Shown here: one piece after another, positions 24,094 through 33,064 of the stretch | How positions within the stretch are numbered: position 1 is the stretch's first letter | How the letters are laid out: each line of letters starts with the position of its first letter | Translations under genes and position numbers: made by a program | Notes under the pieces: model-generated | Seen by the model: only the letters and a program-made list of their open reading frames with translations | Database searches by the model: none | What the model was told of the DNA's origin: nothing | Origin: Myxococcales bacterium | GTDB taxonomy: Bacteria > Myxococcota_A > Polyangia > Polyangiales > Polyangiaceae | Reading direction: 5' to 3' | Length of the DNA: 35,515 nucleotides | Assembly: GCA_005777185.1 (NCBI GenBank) | Contig: SXNL01000096.1 | Location: 1 to 35,515, forward strand

Positions 24094-25413
24094 CTACACC
24101 TCCGAGACCGTCATCCGGGAACCGCCAGCCAGCCCCGCACCGTTCGTCGCCCCCGTCGTGCCCCTGCCTCCGCGCGCCCCGTCCCGCGCCGCCGACCCCG
24201 CCAGCGCGCGGTAGATCGCCTCGTAGCGCGGGACTCCGATGTCCTCGAGGCTGAAGTGTCGCGTCGCGCCAGCGACGGCGGCGGCGGCGCGCTCCGCGTG
24301 CGGGCGCTCGGCGAGGAGAATCGCGTGCTCGGCGGCCGTCGCGAGGTCCTCCGTCGAATACGACCGGAGAACCACCGCGCACTCGCGCTCGGAGGCGAGA
24401 TCGCGCTGGTCGCCGATGTCCCCGTTGAGCACGGCGGGCAGGCCGCTCGCGAGGTACTCGGCGACCTTGGTCGGGCTCGATCCCGTCTTGGAGAAACAGG
24501 ACTGGATGAACGAGAGGCCGATGTCCCCCGCCGCGAGCAGGGACGGCATCTCCGCGGGCGGCGCCCGGCGAAAGACCAGGCTCTCCCGGGGAACGCCGGC
24601 GCGCGCCGCGTGCGCCTCGAGATCCGAAGTGTCCGACGGCGTCAGGACGAGCCACCGCGCGCGTGGGCGCCTCGCCCGGACGGCCGCAAAGAACCGGACC
24701 ATCTCCTCCGCGAGGTACCAGTTGCCGAGGGAGCCCGAGTACACCACGAGCAGCTCGTCGGCCGCGACCCCGACCGCGGCGCGTGAGGCGGCGCGCACCT
24801 CGGGATCGGGTCGAAACTTCTCGAGGTCGGCGCAGCACGGGATGACGGCCATCTCGGAGTGCGCGCCGAGCACGGCCTGGTCGCGCAACCAGCGCTCGAG
24901 CGCGCGCGTCAACACGACGATGCCGTCGGCGCGGCGGAAGAGGCGGCGCTCGTACGCCTTGACGAGACGGTACTCGAGCCGGTCACGCGTCCAGTGCCCG
25001 CCGTCGACGTACTCGTCGCCGATCATCCCGCGGCAGTCGAAGAGGAGCTTCGCCCGGGGCACCGTGGTCGCGATGACGTCCGCGACCGCCGCCGGCAGGT
25101 AACTCCGCGCGTGGACGATGTCGGGCCGGCGGGCGAGCGCCAGCGCGAGGCCCCGCGCGGCGCCCATGGCCGACTCCAGTACCTTCCGACCGAGGCCGTG
25201 CGCGGGGCTCCGAAACGTCGGGCTCCAGCGGATGCGCTCGCGATCGAAGCGCCCCCGCAGGGCATCGATGGCGTCGGCGGGCGTGCCCGCCATCTCGTAG
25301 CTCAGGATCTCGATGTCGGCGCCGCGCCGCGCCAGCCCGACGAGGTAGGGCATCACTTGCGACTGCCCGAGCGGCTCGATCATCCCGACGTGGGTGATAT
25401 ACAGGGATCTCAT
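24094..25413 (-). CDS. Family 4 glycosyltransferase
   Basis: 439 residues, GT-B fold. The N-terminal domain opens with YITHVGMIEPLGQSQVMPYLVGLARRG, the usual acceptor-side signature of this group, and DIVHARSYLPAAVADVIA. The C-terminal domain has VVYSGSLGNWYLAEEMV, then the donor-binding GSSPTKVAEYLASGLPAVLN. The last ~25 residues are Gly/Ala-rich and dispensable-looking. A soluble or peripheral cytoplasmic enzyme adding one sugar of the repeat unit. It lies 38 bases after the BY-kinase gene and 6 bases before the C-methyltransferase, so it belongs to the leftward operon. Sugar specificity cannot be read. Confidence 0.9.
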   Translation of the reverse strand: MRSLYITHVGMIEPLGQSQVMPYLVGLARRGADIEILSYEMAGTPADAIDALRGRFDRERIRWSPTFRSPAHGLGRKVLESAMGAARGLALALARRPDIVHARSYLPAAVADVIATTVPRAKLLFDCRGMIGDEYVDGGHWTRDRLEYRLVKAYERRLFRRADGIVVLTRALERWLRDQAVLGAHSEMAVIPCCADLEKFRPDPEVRAASRAAVGVAADELLVVYSGSLGNWYLAEEMVRFFAAVRARRPRARWLVLTPSDTSDLEAHAARAGVPRESLVFRRAPPAEMPSLLAAGDIGLSFIQSCFSKTGSSPTKVAEYLASGLPAVLNGDIGDQRDLASERECAVVLRSYSTEDLATAAEHAILLAERPHAERAAAAVAGATRHFSLEDIGVPRYEAIYRALAGSAARDGARGGRGTTGATNGAGLAGGSRMTVSEV

Positions 25414-25451
25414 GGCGGGGCGCGCGAAGGGGCATCTCCGCCCCCCCGCAT

Positions 25452-27779
25452 CTAGTTGGGGGGTGACGCCTGGTCGGCGGGGGGCTCCTTCGGCACGTTG
25501 TGCGGGAGGTACCCCTCGCGCCGGTAGTAGGAGTACCGCTCGTAGTAGTTGTAGCCGTTCTTGCGCAGGTCCACGGCGTTCAGAACCGCCCCGACGACGT
25601 TGGCGTCGACATCCGCGAGCGAGCGGAGCCCATCCTTGGACAGCGCGCGTGACGTGCTGAACGCCCGGATGACGAACACCGTGGCGTCGACGGACGCCGA
25701 GATGAGGGCCGCGTCCGTGACGGCCGCCAGCGGGGGGCTGTCCAGCACGATGCGGTCGAACATCTGCGAGAGATCGCTGATGGCCTTCTTGAACTTGGCC
25801 GAGTGCAGCATGTCGGCCGGGTTCGGCGGCATCGGGCCCGACGGGATGCAGTACAGGTTCTCGATCATCGTGGGGCGGGTGACCTCCTCGAGCGTGGCCT
25901 CGCCGACGAGGACGTTGGTGAGCCCTGCATCGCCCGCGCGATCGAAGATGCGGTGGAGCCGGGGGCGGCGAAGGTCACAGTCCACGATGCAGACTTTCAG
26001 CGTCGCTTGCGCCAGCGAGATGGCGATGGAGCATGCGACGGTCGTCTTCCCCTCACCAGGGGCGGCGCTCGTGACGAGGAGCGTGCGGTAGGGCTCGTCG
26101 GGGCTCGTGAAGGTGAGGTTCGTTCGCACGGTCCGCGCCGCTTCCGCGATGCCCGAGAGCGGTCGCTCGTGCACGATCAGCTCGGGGGCAAGCTGCCGGG
26201 GCGGCATGACGCGACGCGCCCGTTTCTTCCCGTCGCTGTAGTTCGTGTAGTTCGCGTAGCGGCCGTACCCCGAGTACGCCCCCCCCTTCCCTTCCTTCTC
26301 GTCGAAGCGGGGCAGGAGACCGAGGAACGTCACGCCGAGGCGCCGCTCGAGGTCCTCGGGGGACTTCACGGAGTTGTCGAGCTGCTCACGGACGAAGACG
26401 AAGAGCAGCCCCAAGGTCAGCCCGACCGCCGCGCCCACGAGCATGTTCGTCGAGAGCCGGGGGCGGACGGGGACGTGGGGTTCATTCGGCGGATCGATGA
26501 TGCGGATGTTGTTGACGTTCATCATCCGCGTCAGATCGGCCTGCTTGAGCTGCTCGAGGAGCACGTTGTGGAGCTTCTCGTTCTGCGCCCGGTTGCGATC
26601 GAGGCGGCGGAACTCGAGCTCCTTCAGGTTGAGCTCCACGGCGCGCTTGCTCGCGCCCTCGTAGAGCTGCGCCTCGCCGGCCTCCTGCCGATGGAGGATG
26701 GCCAGGTCACGCCCGAGCGCGCCCCGGATGTTCTTGATCTCGTCGAGGAGGGCGGTCCGGGAGAGCGCGAGGCGCTCGTCGAGCTTCTTGACCTGGGGGT
26801 GGTTGTCGCCCTTGCCCTCGGCGGTCAGCTCGCGCCGCTCGCGCACGGCCGTCTGGTAGTTCATCCGGAGCGTGCCGAGGAACGCGTTGGACAGGAGCTC
26901 GGAGGCCGGGATGAGGTCGGGTGAGTCGGCCGCGATCTTCGAGAACTCCGCATGGCGGGCCGAGAGCTCGGCCTTCCGCATCCGGGTCTTGGTCAGAGCT
27001 TCGTCGTAGTGCTGCATCTCCATCCGCACCATCCGGGAGATCTCCTCGAGGGTGCTGGAGGGAAGATCGTTCTTCCGCTTGAACTCGTGGATGTCGTTCT
27101 CGTTCGCCTCGAGCTCGCGCGTGTAATGGTCGAGCTGGCCCGTGAGCCAGACCACGGCGTCGGCCGTGGCGCTCGTGGTCTTGTCGAGGTTCTGCGCCTG
27201 GTACGAGCGGCTGATGGCGTCGAGGACACGGCGCACGCGCGCGGGGTTCGTGTCCTCCATCTTGAGGACGACGAGCCGGCTCATCTTGACCGGCTCCACT
27301 CTCACCCGTGCCCTGAGGATCGCGGCGACGTCCTCGGGAGGGACCGGCTTGTCGGACTTGAACCCGAGGAAGTCCGCGTCCGTCGCGAGACCGAGGTCGC
27401 GCACGACGGGCAGGAGAATGCGATCGCTGACCATCAGGCTGTACTGGGTCTCGTAATACTCGCGCGTGTCGTTGAACGGGTTGAGGAATTTGGCCTCGTT
27501 CGTCGACGCCATCGACAGAGGTCGCACCGTGTCGGGATCGAACTCGATCGAGCACGAGGCCTCGTAGATCTTCGCGACCGACTTGGTGTAGACGACGCTC
27601 CCCCCGACCATCAGGATGATGATCGCGAAGATGCTCGGGAGGTTCTTGACGATCGCACGCAGGAACCAGAACAAGGACTCCGTCACGTCGTCCTTCGCGG
27701 ACTCGACCAGGGTCTGGGCGATCTTGGGCGACTGGGTCTTCGTGCCCGGAGCTCGCGGCTTCTTGTCTTGTACTGCCAT
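25452..27779 (-). CDS. Wzc-like polysaccharide co-polymerase/BY tyrosine kinase
   Basis: 775 residues. A cytoplasmic N-terminus, TM1 (about 44-66), a large periplasmic Wzz-type region with long coiled coil (about 70-440), TM2 (about 445-465), then a cytoplasmic tyrosine autokinase domain: Walker A AAPGEGKTT near 573, Walker A' VCIVDCDLRRPRLH near 600, Walker B DRIVLDSPP near 676. Two tyrosine clusters occur: one in the linker at about 498-515 and one at the C-terminus (YNYYERYSYYRREGY), the usual autophosphorylation site. Wzc controls polymer length and export with a Wza-like channel and a phosphatase, neither found here. Start ATG 27779 has only a weak Shine-Dalgarno sequence; the frame is open further upstream without conserved features. 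Confidence 0.95.
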   Translation of the reverse strand: MAVQDKKPRAPGTKTQSPKIAQTLVESAKDDVTESLFWFLRAIVKNLPSIFAIIILMVGGSVVYTKSVAKIYEASCSIEFDPDTVRPLSMASTNEAKFLNPFNDTREYYETQYSLMVSDRILLPVVRDLGLATDADFLGFKSDKPVPPEDVAAILRARVRVEPVKMSRLVVLKMEDTNPARVRRVLDAISRSYQAQNLDKTTSATADAVVWLTGQLDHYTRELEANENDIHEFKRKNDLPSSTLEEISRMVRMEMQHYDEALTKTRMRKAELSARHAEFSKIAADSPDLIPASELLSNAFLGTLRMNYQTAVRERRELTAEGKGDNHPQVKKLDERLALSRTALLDEIKNIRGALGRDLAILHRQEAGEAQLYEGASKRAVELNLKELEFRRLDRNRAQNEKLHNVLLEQLKQADLTRMMNVNNIRIIDPPNEPHVPVRPRLSTNMLVGAAVGLTLGLLFVFVREQLDNSVKSPEDLERRLGVTFLGLLPRFDEKEGKGGAYSGYGRYANYTNYSDGKKRARRVMPPRQLAPELIVHERPLSGIAEAARTVRTNLTFTSPDEPYRTLLVTSAAPGEGKTTVACSIAISLAQATLKVCIVDCDLRRPRLHRIFDRAGDAGLTNVLVGEATLEEVTRPTMIENLYCIPSGPMPPNPADMLHSAKFKKAISDLSQMFDRIVLDSPPLAAVTDAALISASVDATVFVIRAFSTSRALSKDGLRSLADVDANVVGAVLNAVDLRKNGYNYYERYSYYRREGYLPHNVPKEPPADQASPPN

Positions 27780-28094
27780 CGGTGTCTCTGTCTGGGAGGG
27801 TCCAGCGGGTCGGCGCGCGGCCAAGTCTCCGGAACCATTGCGGTCCGGGAGGAGGGTCTGTAGCACGGAGCGGGATTCGTGCAAAACCCTTCGTTGCGCC
27901 GGGCGCCGAGGTCGTTCACGCCCGACAAGCCGCCGAGATGATGACCACTTTTCGACGCGCCCGTGTGCCCTGGCGCGGACGGGGTGCTATCCTTGGCGAT
28001 GCATGCTTGACCTTCGGTGCGTCGCGCCACGCGCGCGTGGCTCCGTTCGTGCGCCTCGGTGCGCCAGGGTCGGGGTCCGCCGGGAAAGCCCGCC
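27780..28094. promoter_or_regulatory. Divergent intergenic region of the polysaccharide locus
   Basis: About 315 bases separate the BY-kinase operon (leftward) from the candidate polymerase (rightward). On the minus strand a TTGCAC -35-like hexamer (27879-27884) and a TACAGA -10-like hexamer (27857-27862) are 16 bases apart, which would place a start about 70 bases upstream of the kinase ATG. I see no clear rightward promoter, no riboswitch and no supported small gene here. This is the probable control region for both transcripts. Confidence 0.4.
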
Positions 28095-29381
28095 GTGCTA
28101 GGCATCCTGCTCATACCGCTCTGCCTGCTCATCGTCTACGCTGTCGCGACGGCGGCGGGCGAGTCGCGGCTCATCGTGCGGATCCTGATGGGGGCGTACG
28201 CGTTCCGGCTGCTCTTCCTCATCATCATCCGCGACGTGCAGTGGTTCACGCACGAGGCCGGCGGGGACTCGGTCGGGTACGAGATGCTCGCCGGGCTCGT
28301 CTGCGAGTACTGGGACCGCAACGGGATGAGTTACGTCACGGCCGACCAGATCTGGCAGGTGGGTCCCACGACGCTCCCCATCAACCTCTTCGCGCTCATC
28401 ATGTACGCGAACGGCGGGGACACGCGCGCGGGCTGCACCGCGGTGATCGCCATGATGGCGTGCTTCACGTGCCTGAACTTCGTCCGCCTCGCGCGCGAGC
28501 TCGGGGCCGACCCGAAGGTCGCCGAGCGGGTCATGCTCTGCATCCTCTTCATGCCGAGCTTCACGATGTACACGTCCGACATGTACAAGGACGGGCTGGT
28601 CGTGTTCTGCGTCATCGGCGCGGTGGGCGGCGCGGTCCGGCTGGCCCGGAAGTTCACGATGTTCGACTTCGTCCTGGGCTCGCTCTGCCTCGTCGCGGTC
28701 TGGGGGGTCCGCTACTACCTGGTGTTCGCGTGTGTGGCGCCCCTCGTCATCGGGCTCGCAGGTTTCGGAGGAAAGTCGGTCGTCCGGCCCATCCTGGTGT
28801 CCGCGATCGCGCCCGTCGTGCTGCTGATGATGGTCTCCTACACGCAGATCCTCCAGGAGGCGCAGGAGTCCGCGACGGTCGCGTTCGACTTCTCGTACGG
28901 CTGGCGCGCCCAGCTCGAGGGGCACCGGGGGGGCTCCGCGGTGGAGTTCGACGACGGGGGCGACCCGACCGGGGCGCTCCCGCAGAAGCTGATGTACACG
29001 CTGTTCGCACCGTTTCCGTGGATGACGGGGTCCCTGGGCCTCAACCTCGGCAAGGTCGACACCCTCCTCTTCTACTACTTCATGTACCGGGCGGGGGTCG
29101 CCGCCAAGCGGCTGTTCGTGGTCGACAAGGCGCTCCTCCTCACCGTCCTCGCGTTCGTGGCGCCCATGACGCTCATCTACGCGATGAGCGTCTCCAACAT
29201 CGGGCTCGTCCTCCGGCAGCGAATGCCCGTGGTCGTGATGGTGATGCTGCTCGCCACGATGAGCTGGCCGAAACGGGAGACCGAGAGCGTCGAGGGCGCC
29301 GTGGACGAGCCGGTGCCGGACGAGGCGCCGCCCGTGGCGACGGCGAACGCCAAGGTCGAGGAACCCATCGCGGCCCGCTGA
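28095..29381 (+). CDS. Multi-TM protein, candidate Wzy-type polymerase
   Basis: About 428 residues from GTG 28095, which has GGGAAAG six bases upstream; an upstream GTG at 28017 would add a basic stretch. Roughly ten hydrophobic segments are seen, with a larger polar loop between TM pairs (FDFSYGWRAQLEGHRGGSAVEFDDGGDP, split here only for reference to about residues 265-300) and an Ala/Pro/Glu-rich cytoplasmic-looking tail. This pattern and its position between BY-kinase and exporter genes fit an O-antigen/EPS polymerase, a class with very poor sequence conservation. I see no O-antigen ligase motif. The call is inference from topology and context; a glycosyl carrier flippase is less likely at this length. 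Confidence 0.5.
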   Translation: MLGILLIPLCLLIVYAVATAAGESRLIVRILMGAYAFRLLFLIIIRDVQWFTHEAGGDSVGYEMLAGLVCEYWDRNGMSYVTADQIWQVGPTTLPINLFALIMYANGGDTRAGCTAVIAMMACFTCLNFVRLARELGADPKVAERVMLCILFMPSFTMYTSDMYKDGLVVFCVIGAVGGAVRLARKFTMFDFVLGSLCLVAVWGVRYYLVFACVAPLVIGLAGFGGKSVVRPILVSAIAPVVLLMMVSYTQILQEAQESATVAFDFSYGWRAQLEGHRGGSAVEFDDGGDPTGALPQKLMYTLFAPFPWMTGSLGLNLGKVDTLLFYYFMYRAGVAAKRLFVVDKALLLTVLAFVAPMTLIYAMSVSNIGLVLRQRMPVVVMVMLLATMSWPKRETESVEGAVDEPVPDEAPPVATANAKVEEPIAAR

Positions 29382-29468
29382 CCCGAGTCCGACCCGCCTC
29401 GAGACACGCGAACCGCCTCGTCCTCCCGCAGCGCATGGCCCTCGTCGTGCCGGTCTCTCCGCTCCCGA

Positions 29469-31229
29469 TCAGGGCGGCGCGAGGCTCAGCACACGGTCCG
29501 CGTAGCGCAGGATCCCCTTGCGGTGGCTGACGACGATGGTCGTGCACGTGCCCCTGAGATCGCGCAAGGTCTCGGCGAGCTCGGCTTCCGTGTCGACGTC
29601 GAGGTTCGCGGTGAGCTCGTCGAGCACGAGGACGTGCGGGCGGCGCACGAGCGCCCTCGCCAGGCACAAGCGCTGCTTCTGCCCCGCAGAGAGGCCCGAT
29701 CCGTCCTCGCCGATGAAGTGAGCGAGTCCCTCGGGGAGCGCCCGCACGATGTCCTCGAGACGCGCGTCCGCGAGCGCCGCCCAGAGCGCGTCGTCGGCGG
29801 TGTCGTCCTCGGCGCCGTAGAGCAGGTTCTCGCGCAGGGTCCCGGCGACGAGGAACGGCTCCGCCCCCACGTAGCCGACCCGCACGGAGGGGTCGTCGAA
29901 GTAGGCGCGGGGGGAACGACCGTCGATCTCGATCTCGCCCGACGCCGGCGCGAGCAGTCCCAGGAGGAGCGCGAGCAGCGTGCTCTTGCCGCAGCCGCTC
30001 GGGCCGACGATCGCGAACTGGCTCGCGGGCGCGATCTCGAACCGGATCCCCTCGAGGACCGGCGGCCCGGCGCCATAGCGAAACGCGACTCCCGTCGCCG
30101 TGACACCAGGGGGGCGCGCGTCGCTCCGCTCGGAGGCCCTCCGTCGAGCACGTGCCGCGACGGGCGCCGGCCCGAGCGCCTCGGGGAGGAAGGGGGAGAG
30201 CTTCTGGACGTACCTCAGGCTCTCCCGCGTCTGGGGCGAGTACTGGTTGCACGTCGAGAGGTGCGTGGCACCGGCGGCGAGGAGCTGCACGAACCGCATG
30301 AAGAGATAGAGGAACGACAGCAACACGAGGCCCGGCGTGTGGAGCACGGTGCGGCCGAGGACGACGATGACGATGATGAGGAGCACGCCTACGAACGGCG
30401 TGAGCGCGACCGGCAGGTTGCCGAAGATGGCCGAGCGGAGGGAGTGCGATTCGTACGCGTCCACGGCGTGGCGGAGGCGGCGATACTCGTCGTCCTGCGT
30501 GCGGAGGACACGGACGAGGAAGAAGTTCCGCGCGACACGCTCGATGCCCACCGCGAGCTTGCGCAGCTCGTCGGGCACCAGCTCCGCGACGGCGACGGCG
30601 CGCCGGTTGACGCGCGTGATGACGAGCCCGAGCAGGAAGAGCCCCGTCATGGCCACGAGGGTCTCCCGCCACGCGCCCGCGAAGAGGATGACGGACAGCG
30701 CGACGGCCTGCACGAAGACCGCCAGGAGCGCGGCGAACGAGTACGCGAAGAGCGACGTCTTCAGGAAGTACTCCGCGACGAGCGCGTTGACGTGAGACGC
30801 GGCGACGAACCGCTGCTCGGGGTGCCGGAGCATCTCCCAGATGGCCAGGCGCCGCAGCCGGGCCGTCACCGTCTCCATCGCGATGTTGGTGCTCTGCGCG
30901 TTCAGGTACTGCGCGATCGCGCGGAAGAACGCGATGACGGCGAGGCCGACGGCGAACCCGCCCGGGGTGAGCTCGATCCCCTCCACGACGGCCACGACCT
31001 TCACGTCGGGCCCCAGCACGCCCAGGCTCTTCAGGAACAGCTGGAGGAACACCGCGATCACGAGCTCTATGGTCGCCAGGGAGAGGGACGCGAAGAACCC
31101 CGTGCAGAGCCAGGCCGTCGCGCGCGGACCCAGGATCCAGTACGCGGCCCGGGCCCGGGAGGCGGACCGGGGCGCCGGCGTCGGGCGACCCGTCACGGCG
31201 TCCTCTTCTTGCTGGGCCGTCGATACCAT
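29469..31229 (-). CDS. ABC exporter (fused TM and ATPase), candidate glycan flippase
   Basis: 586 residues from ATG 31229; GTG 31196, with AGAGGA just upstream, would give 575 and is equally plausible. Residues about 45-340 hold six TM helices of the exporter fold, and about 375-586 form the ATPase: Walker A VGPSGCGKST, signature GLSAGQKQR, Walker B VLVLDEL and H-loop VSHR. At the Q-loop position the sequence is GYVGAEPFL where relatives have GYVPQEPFL, so the Gln appears replaced by Ala. Such half-transporters dimerise; PglK of Campylobacter flips lipid-linked oligosaccharides. The operon with a phosphoglycosyl transferase and lack of Wzx here suggest a similar job. The gene follows that transferase by 17 bases. 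Confidence 0.85.
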   Translation of the reverse strand: MVSTAQQEEDAVTGRPTPAPRSASRARAAYWILGPRATAWLCTGFFASLSLATIELVIAVFLQLFLKSLGVLGPDVKVVAVVEGIELTPGGFAVGLAVIAFFRAIAQYLNAQSTNIAMETVTARLRRLAIWEMLRHPEQRFVAASHVNALVAEYFLKTSLFAYSFAALLAVFVQAVALSVILFAGAWRETLVAMTGLFLLGLVITRVNRRAVAVAELVPDELRKLAVGIERVARNFFLVRVLRTQDDEYRRLRHAVDAYESHSLRSAIFGNLPVALTPFVGVLLIIVIVVLGRTVLHTPGLVLLSFLYLFMRFVQLLAAGATHLSTCNQYSPQTRESLRYVQKLSPFLPEALGPAPVAARARRRASERSDARPPGVTATGVAFRYGAGPPVLEGIRFEIAPASQFAIVGPSGCGKSTLLALLLGLLAPASGEIEIDGRSPRAYFDDPSVRVGYVGAEPFLVAGTLRENLLYGAEDDTADDALWAALADARLEDIVRALPEGLAHFIGEDGSGLSAGQKQRLCLARALVRRPHVLVLDELTANLDVDTEAELAETLRDLRGTCTTIVVSHRKGILRYADRVLSLAPP

Positions 31230-31246
31230 TCGAGGGCGAGCCGACG

Positions 31247-33037
31247 CTAATCGAGCGCGATCCGCATCCGGCGGCAGGCGAGGCCGGCCTCCCGGCACTT
31301 CTGGTTGACGAGGACGGAGTTGTCGACGGTCAGTCGCGCCGTGGAGATGACGACCGCCTCGGCCTTCTCGGCGCCCGCCAGCTCGCCGAGGCGCTCGATG
31401 GATCCGAGGACCCGAACCCCGTGGATGACCCGCCCGTGCTTCTGGGGATCGTCGTCCACGAAGCCGACCGCGTCGAGCCCGAGCTCCATGTTGTTCTGCA
31501 TCTCGCGCAGCAAGAGCTCGCCGCCATCGCCCGCGCCGTAGATGAGCACGCGCTTGGCCTCAGCCTTCGGCTGGAAGCGCGCCATCCACGTGCGCAGGAG
31601 CCGGAACGAGAGCCGGCTACCGATCACGCCGCCAAGGAGGAGGACCCCATCCATCACGAACATGCCGCGCGACATGTTCTCGTACCGGGCCACGAACACG
31701 AGCGCGACGACCGACGCGACCCATCCGCCGCCGACGGCCCTGATGAGCGTCGCGACGTCGGCCATCGAGGTGTAGCGCCACAGGCCGCGGTAGAGGCCCA
31801 AGGCGAGGAAGCTCGCCAGCTGGGCCACGATGACCACGGGCATCATGCGGATGGCAGACTGGTAGTAGCGGATGGGGATATCCCCGTCGAAGCGGAGGAG
31901 GATCGCGCCGTAGTACGCGAGCAGGCAGATCGCGAGGTCGTTGAGCACCTCGAACACCCTGCGCTTGTAAGAGAAGTCGGCGAGCGTGGGCACGAGCGCG
32001 CGGCCGCCCATCTTCTGCTCGTCGGCCTGGGAAACGGGCTCGTACACGCGGGTCTTCCCGATGAACACGACGAGGAAGACGATCACCATCCCGAACGCGG
32101 GCGCGATGAACGCGCCGACCCTGCCCTGGACGTTGCGCACCAGGATCGCCACGGCGCCCGAGAGGATGGCGAACCCGTAGAGCGTGAGCGCGGCCGCGCG
32201 CTCCGACATCCCGAGCGCGACCAGGCGATGGGCGGTATGGTCGCGCCCCCCCTGCGACACGGGCCTCCGGGCGAGCAGGCGCGCGATGGTCACGAGCGTC
32301 GTGTCGATGATCGGGAGGAGGAGGAGCAGCACGGGGATCGCGAGGATCGACACCATGTCCCGGCGCATCGCGGTCTGGTTGGTGACCAGGGCGGCGCCGC
32401 CGAGGAAGAACCCGAGGAACAACGACCCGCAGTCGCCCATGAAGATCGACGCCGGGTTGAAGTTGAACACCAGGAACCCCAGATTCGCGCCGCAGAACGC
32501 GGCCGCGAGCATCGCCATGGAGTCCTGACCGGCCGCGTGGCAGAAGTACACCATGAAGCCCGAGGCGATCGTGGCGACGCCGCCGGCCACCCCGTCGAGG
32601 CTGTCAAGCAGGTTGACGGCGTTCGTGATGCCGACGAGCCAGAAGATGGTCAGCGCCTGGTCGGGGACCCACGCGGGCAGCCAGTGGAGGCGCATGCCGA
32701 AGGTCGTGAAGACCGTGGCGAACACGATCTGACCGACGAGCTTGGCGTACGGCTTGAGCTGGACGGCGTCGTCGACGAGCCCGAGGAGGAACATGCCGCT
32801 GCCGCAGAGAACGAGGAGGTTCTCTCCGGAGACATGCTTCGGTTGGAGCCAGAAGTGCGACAGGAGGAACGCGAGGTATATCCCGATCCCCCCGTACAGC
32901 GCGGTGGGCTTCTTGTGCCAGCGGTCCGTGCGCGGCCTGGCCACCAGCTTGTAACGCCGGGCGAGCGCGCGCACCCCGAACGTCAGCGCGAGCGACGCTA
33001 GGAGCGCGGTACCGAAGCTGAGGACATAGGCTTGGAT
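31247..33037 (-). CDS. Fused WecA-type phosphoglycosyl transferase and CapD/WbpM N-terminal module
   Basis: 596 residues if it starts at the ATC at 33037, which has AAGGAG six bases upstream; the first conventional start (GTG 32974) has no Shine-Dalgarno sequence and would remove the first TM helix. Residues 1 to about 330 are a polyprenyl-phosphate sugar-1-phosphate transferase: LGLVDDAVQ, NLLDSLDG, FNFNPASIFMGDCGS and DHTAHRLV are the family's catalytic motifs. Residues about 345-490 hold four TM helices like those of CapD/WbpM/PglF, and about 490-596 a Rossmann domain (VLIYGAGDGGELLLRE) without the SDR dehydratase domain that normally follows. It probably starts repeat-unit assembly on undecaprenyl phosphate. 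The fused part may regulate or scaffold; that is inference. Confidence 0.88.
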   Translation of the reverse strand: MQAYVLSFGTALLASLALTFGVRALARRYKLVARPRTDRWHKKPTALYGGIGIYLAFLLSHFWLQPKHVSGENLLVLCGSGMFLLGLVDDAVQLKPYAKLVGQIVFATVFTTFGMRLHWLPAWVPDQALTIFWLVGITNAVNLLDSLDGVAGGVATIASGFMVYFCHAAGQDSMAMLAAAFCGANLGFLVFNFNPASIFMGDCGSLFLGFFLGGAALVTNQTAMRRDMVSILAIPVLLLLLPIIDTTLVTIARLLARRPVSQGGRDHTAHRLVALGMSERAAALTLYGFAILSGAVAILVRNVQGRVGAFIAPAFGMVIVFLVVFIGKTRVYEPVSQADEQKMGGRALVPTLADFSYKRRVFEVLNDLAICLLAYYGAILLRFDGDIPIRYYQSAIRMMPVVIVAQLASFLALGLYRGLWRYTSMADVATLIRAVGGGWVASVVALVFVARYENMSRGMFVMDGVLLLGGVIGSRLSFRLLRTWMARFQPKAEAKRVLIYGAGDGGELLLREMQNNMELGLDAVGFVDDDPQKHGRVIHGVRVLGSIERLGELAGAEKAEAVVISTARLTVDNSVLVNQKCREAGLACRRMRIALD

Positions 33038-33049
33038 GCTCGACTCCTT
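33035..33049 (-). promoter_or_regulatory. Strong ribosome-binding site before an ATC start
   Basis: On the minus strand AAGGAG (33049-33044) is followed by six bases and then ATC (33037-33035). No ATG, GTG or TTG in this frame lies between the upstream TGA (33067-33065) and GTG 32974. The codons from ATC encode a hydrophobic helix (QAYVLSFGTALLASLALTFG) that aligns with the first TM segment of WecA/TagO proteins. Confidence 0.65.
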
Positions 33050-33064
33050 TTCGCTGGGATGCGG

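Noticed and set aside
25414-25451. Possible terminator hairpin between the BY-kinase and GT4 genes
   Set aside because: The G-rich and C-rich runs do not form clean complementary arms and there is no T-run; the genes are probably one operon.
29382-29468. Search for a terminator between the convergent polymerase and ABC exporter genes
   Set aside because: No convincing inverted repeat with T-run was seen on either strand.
31421-33001. Open frame opposite the phosphoglycosyl transferase
   Set aside because: Translation is rich in His, Glu, Arg and Asp with no fold signal; the other strand encodes clear transferase motifs.
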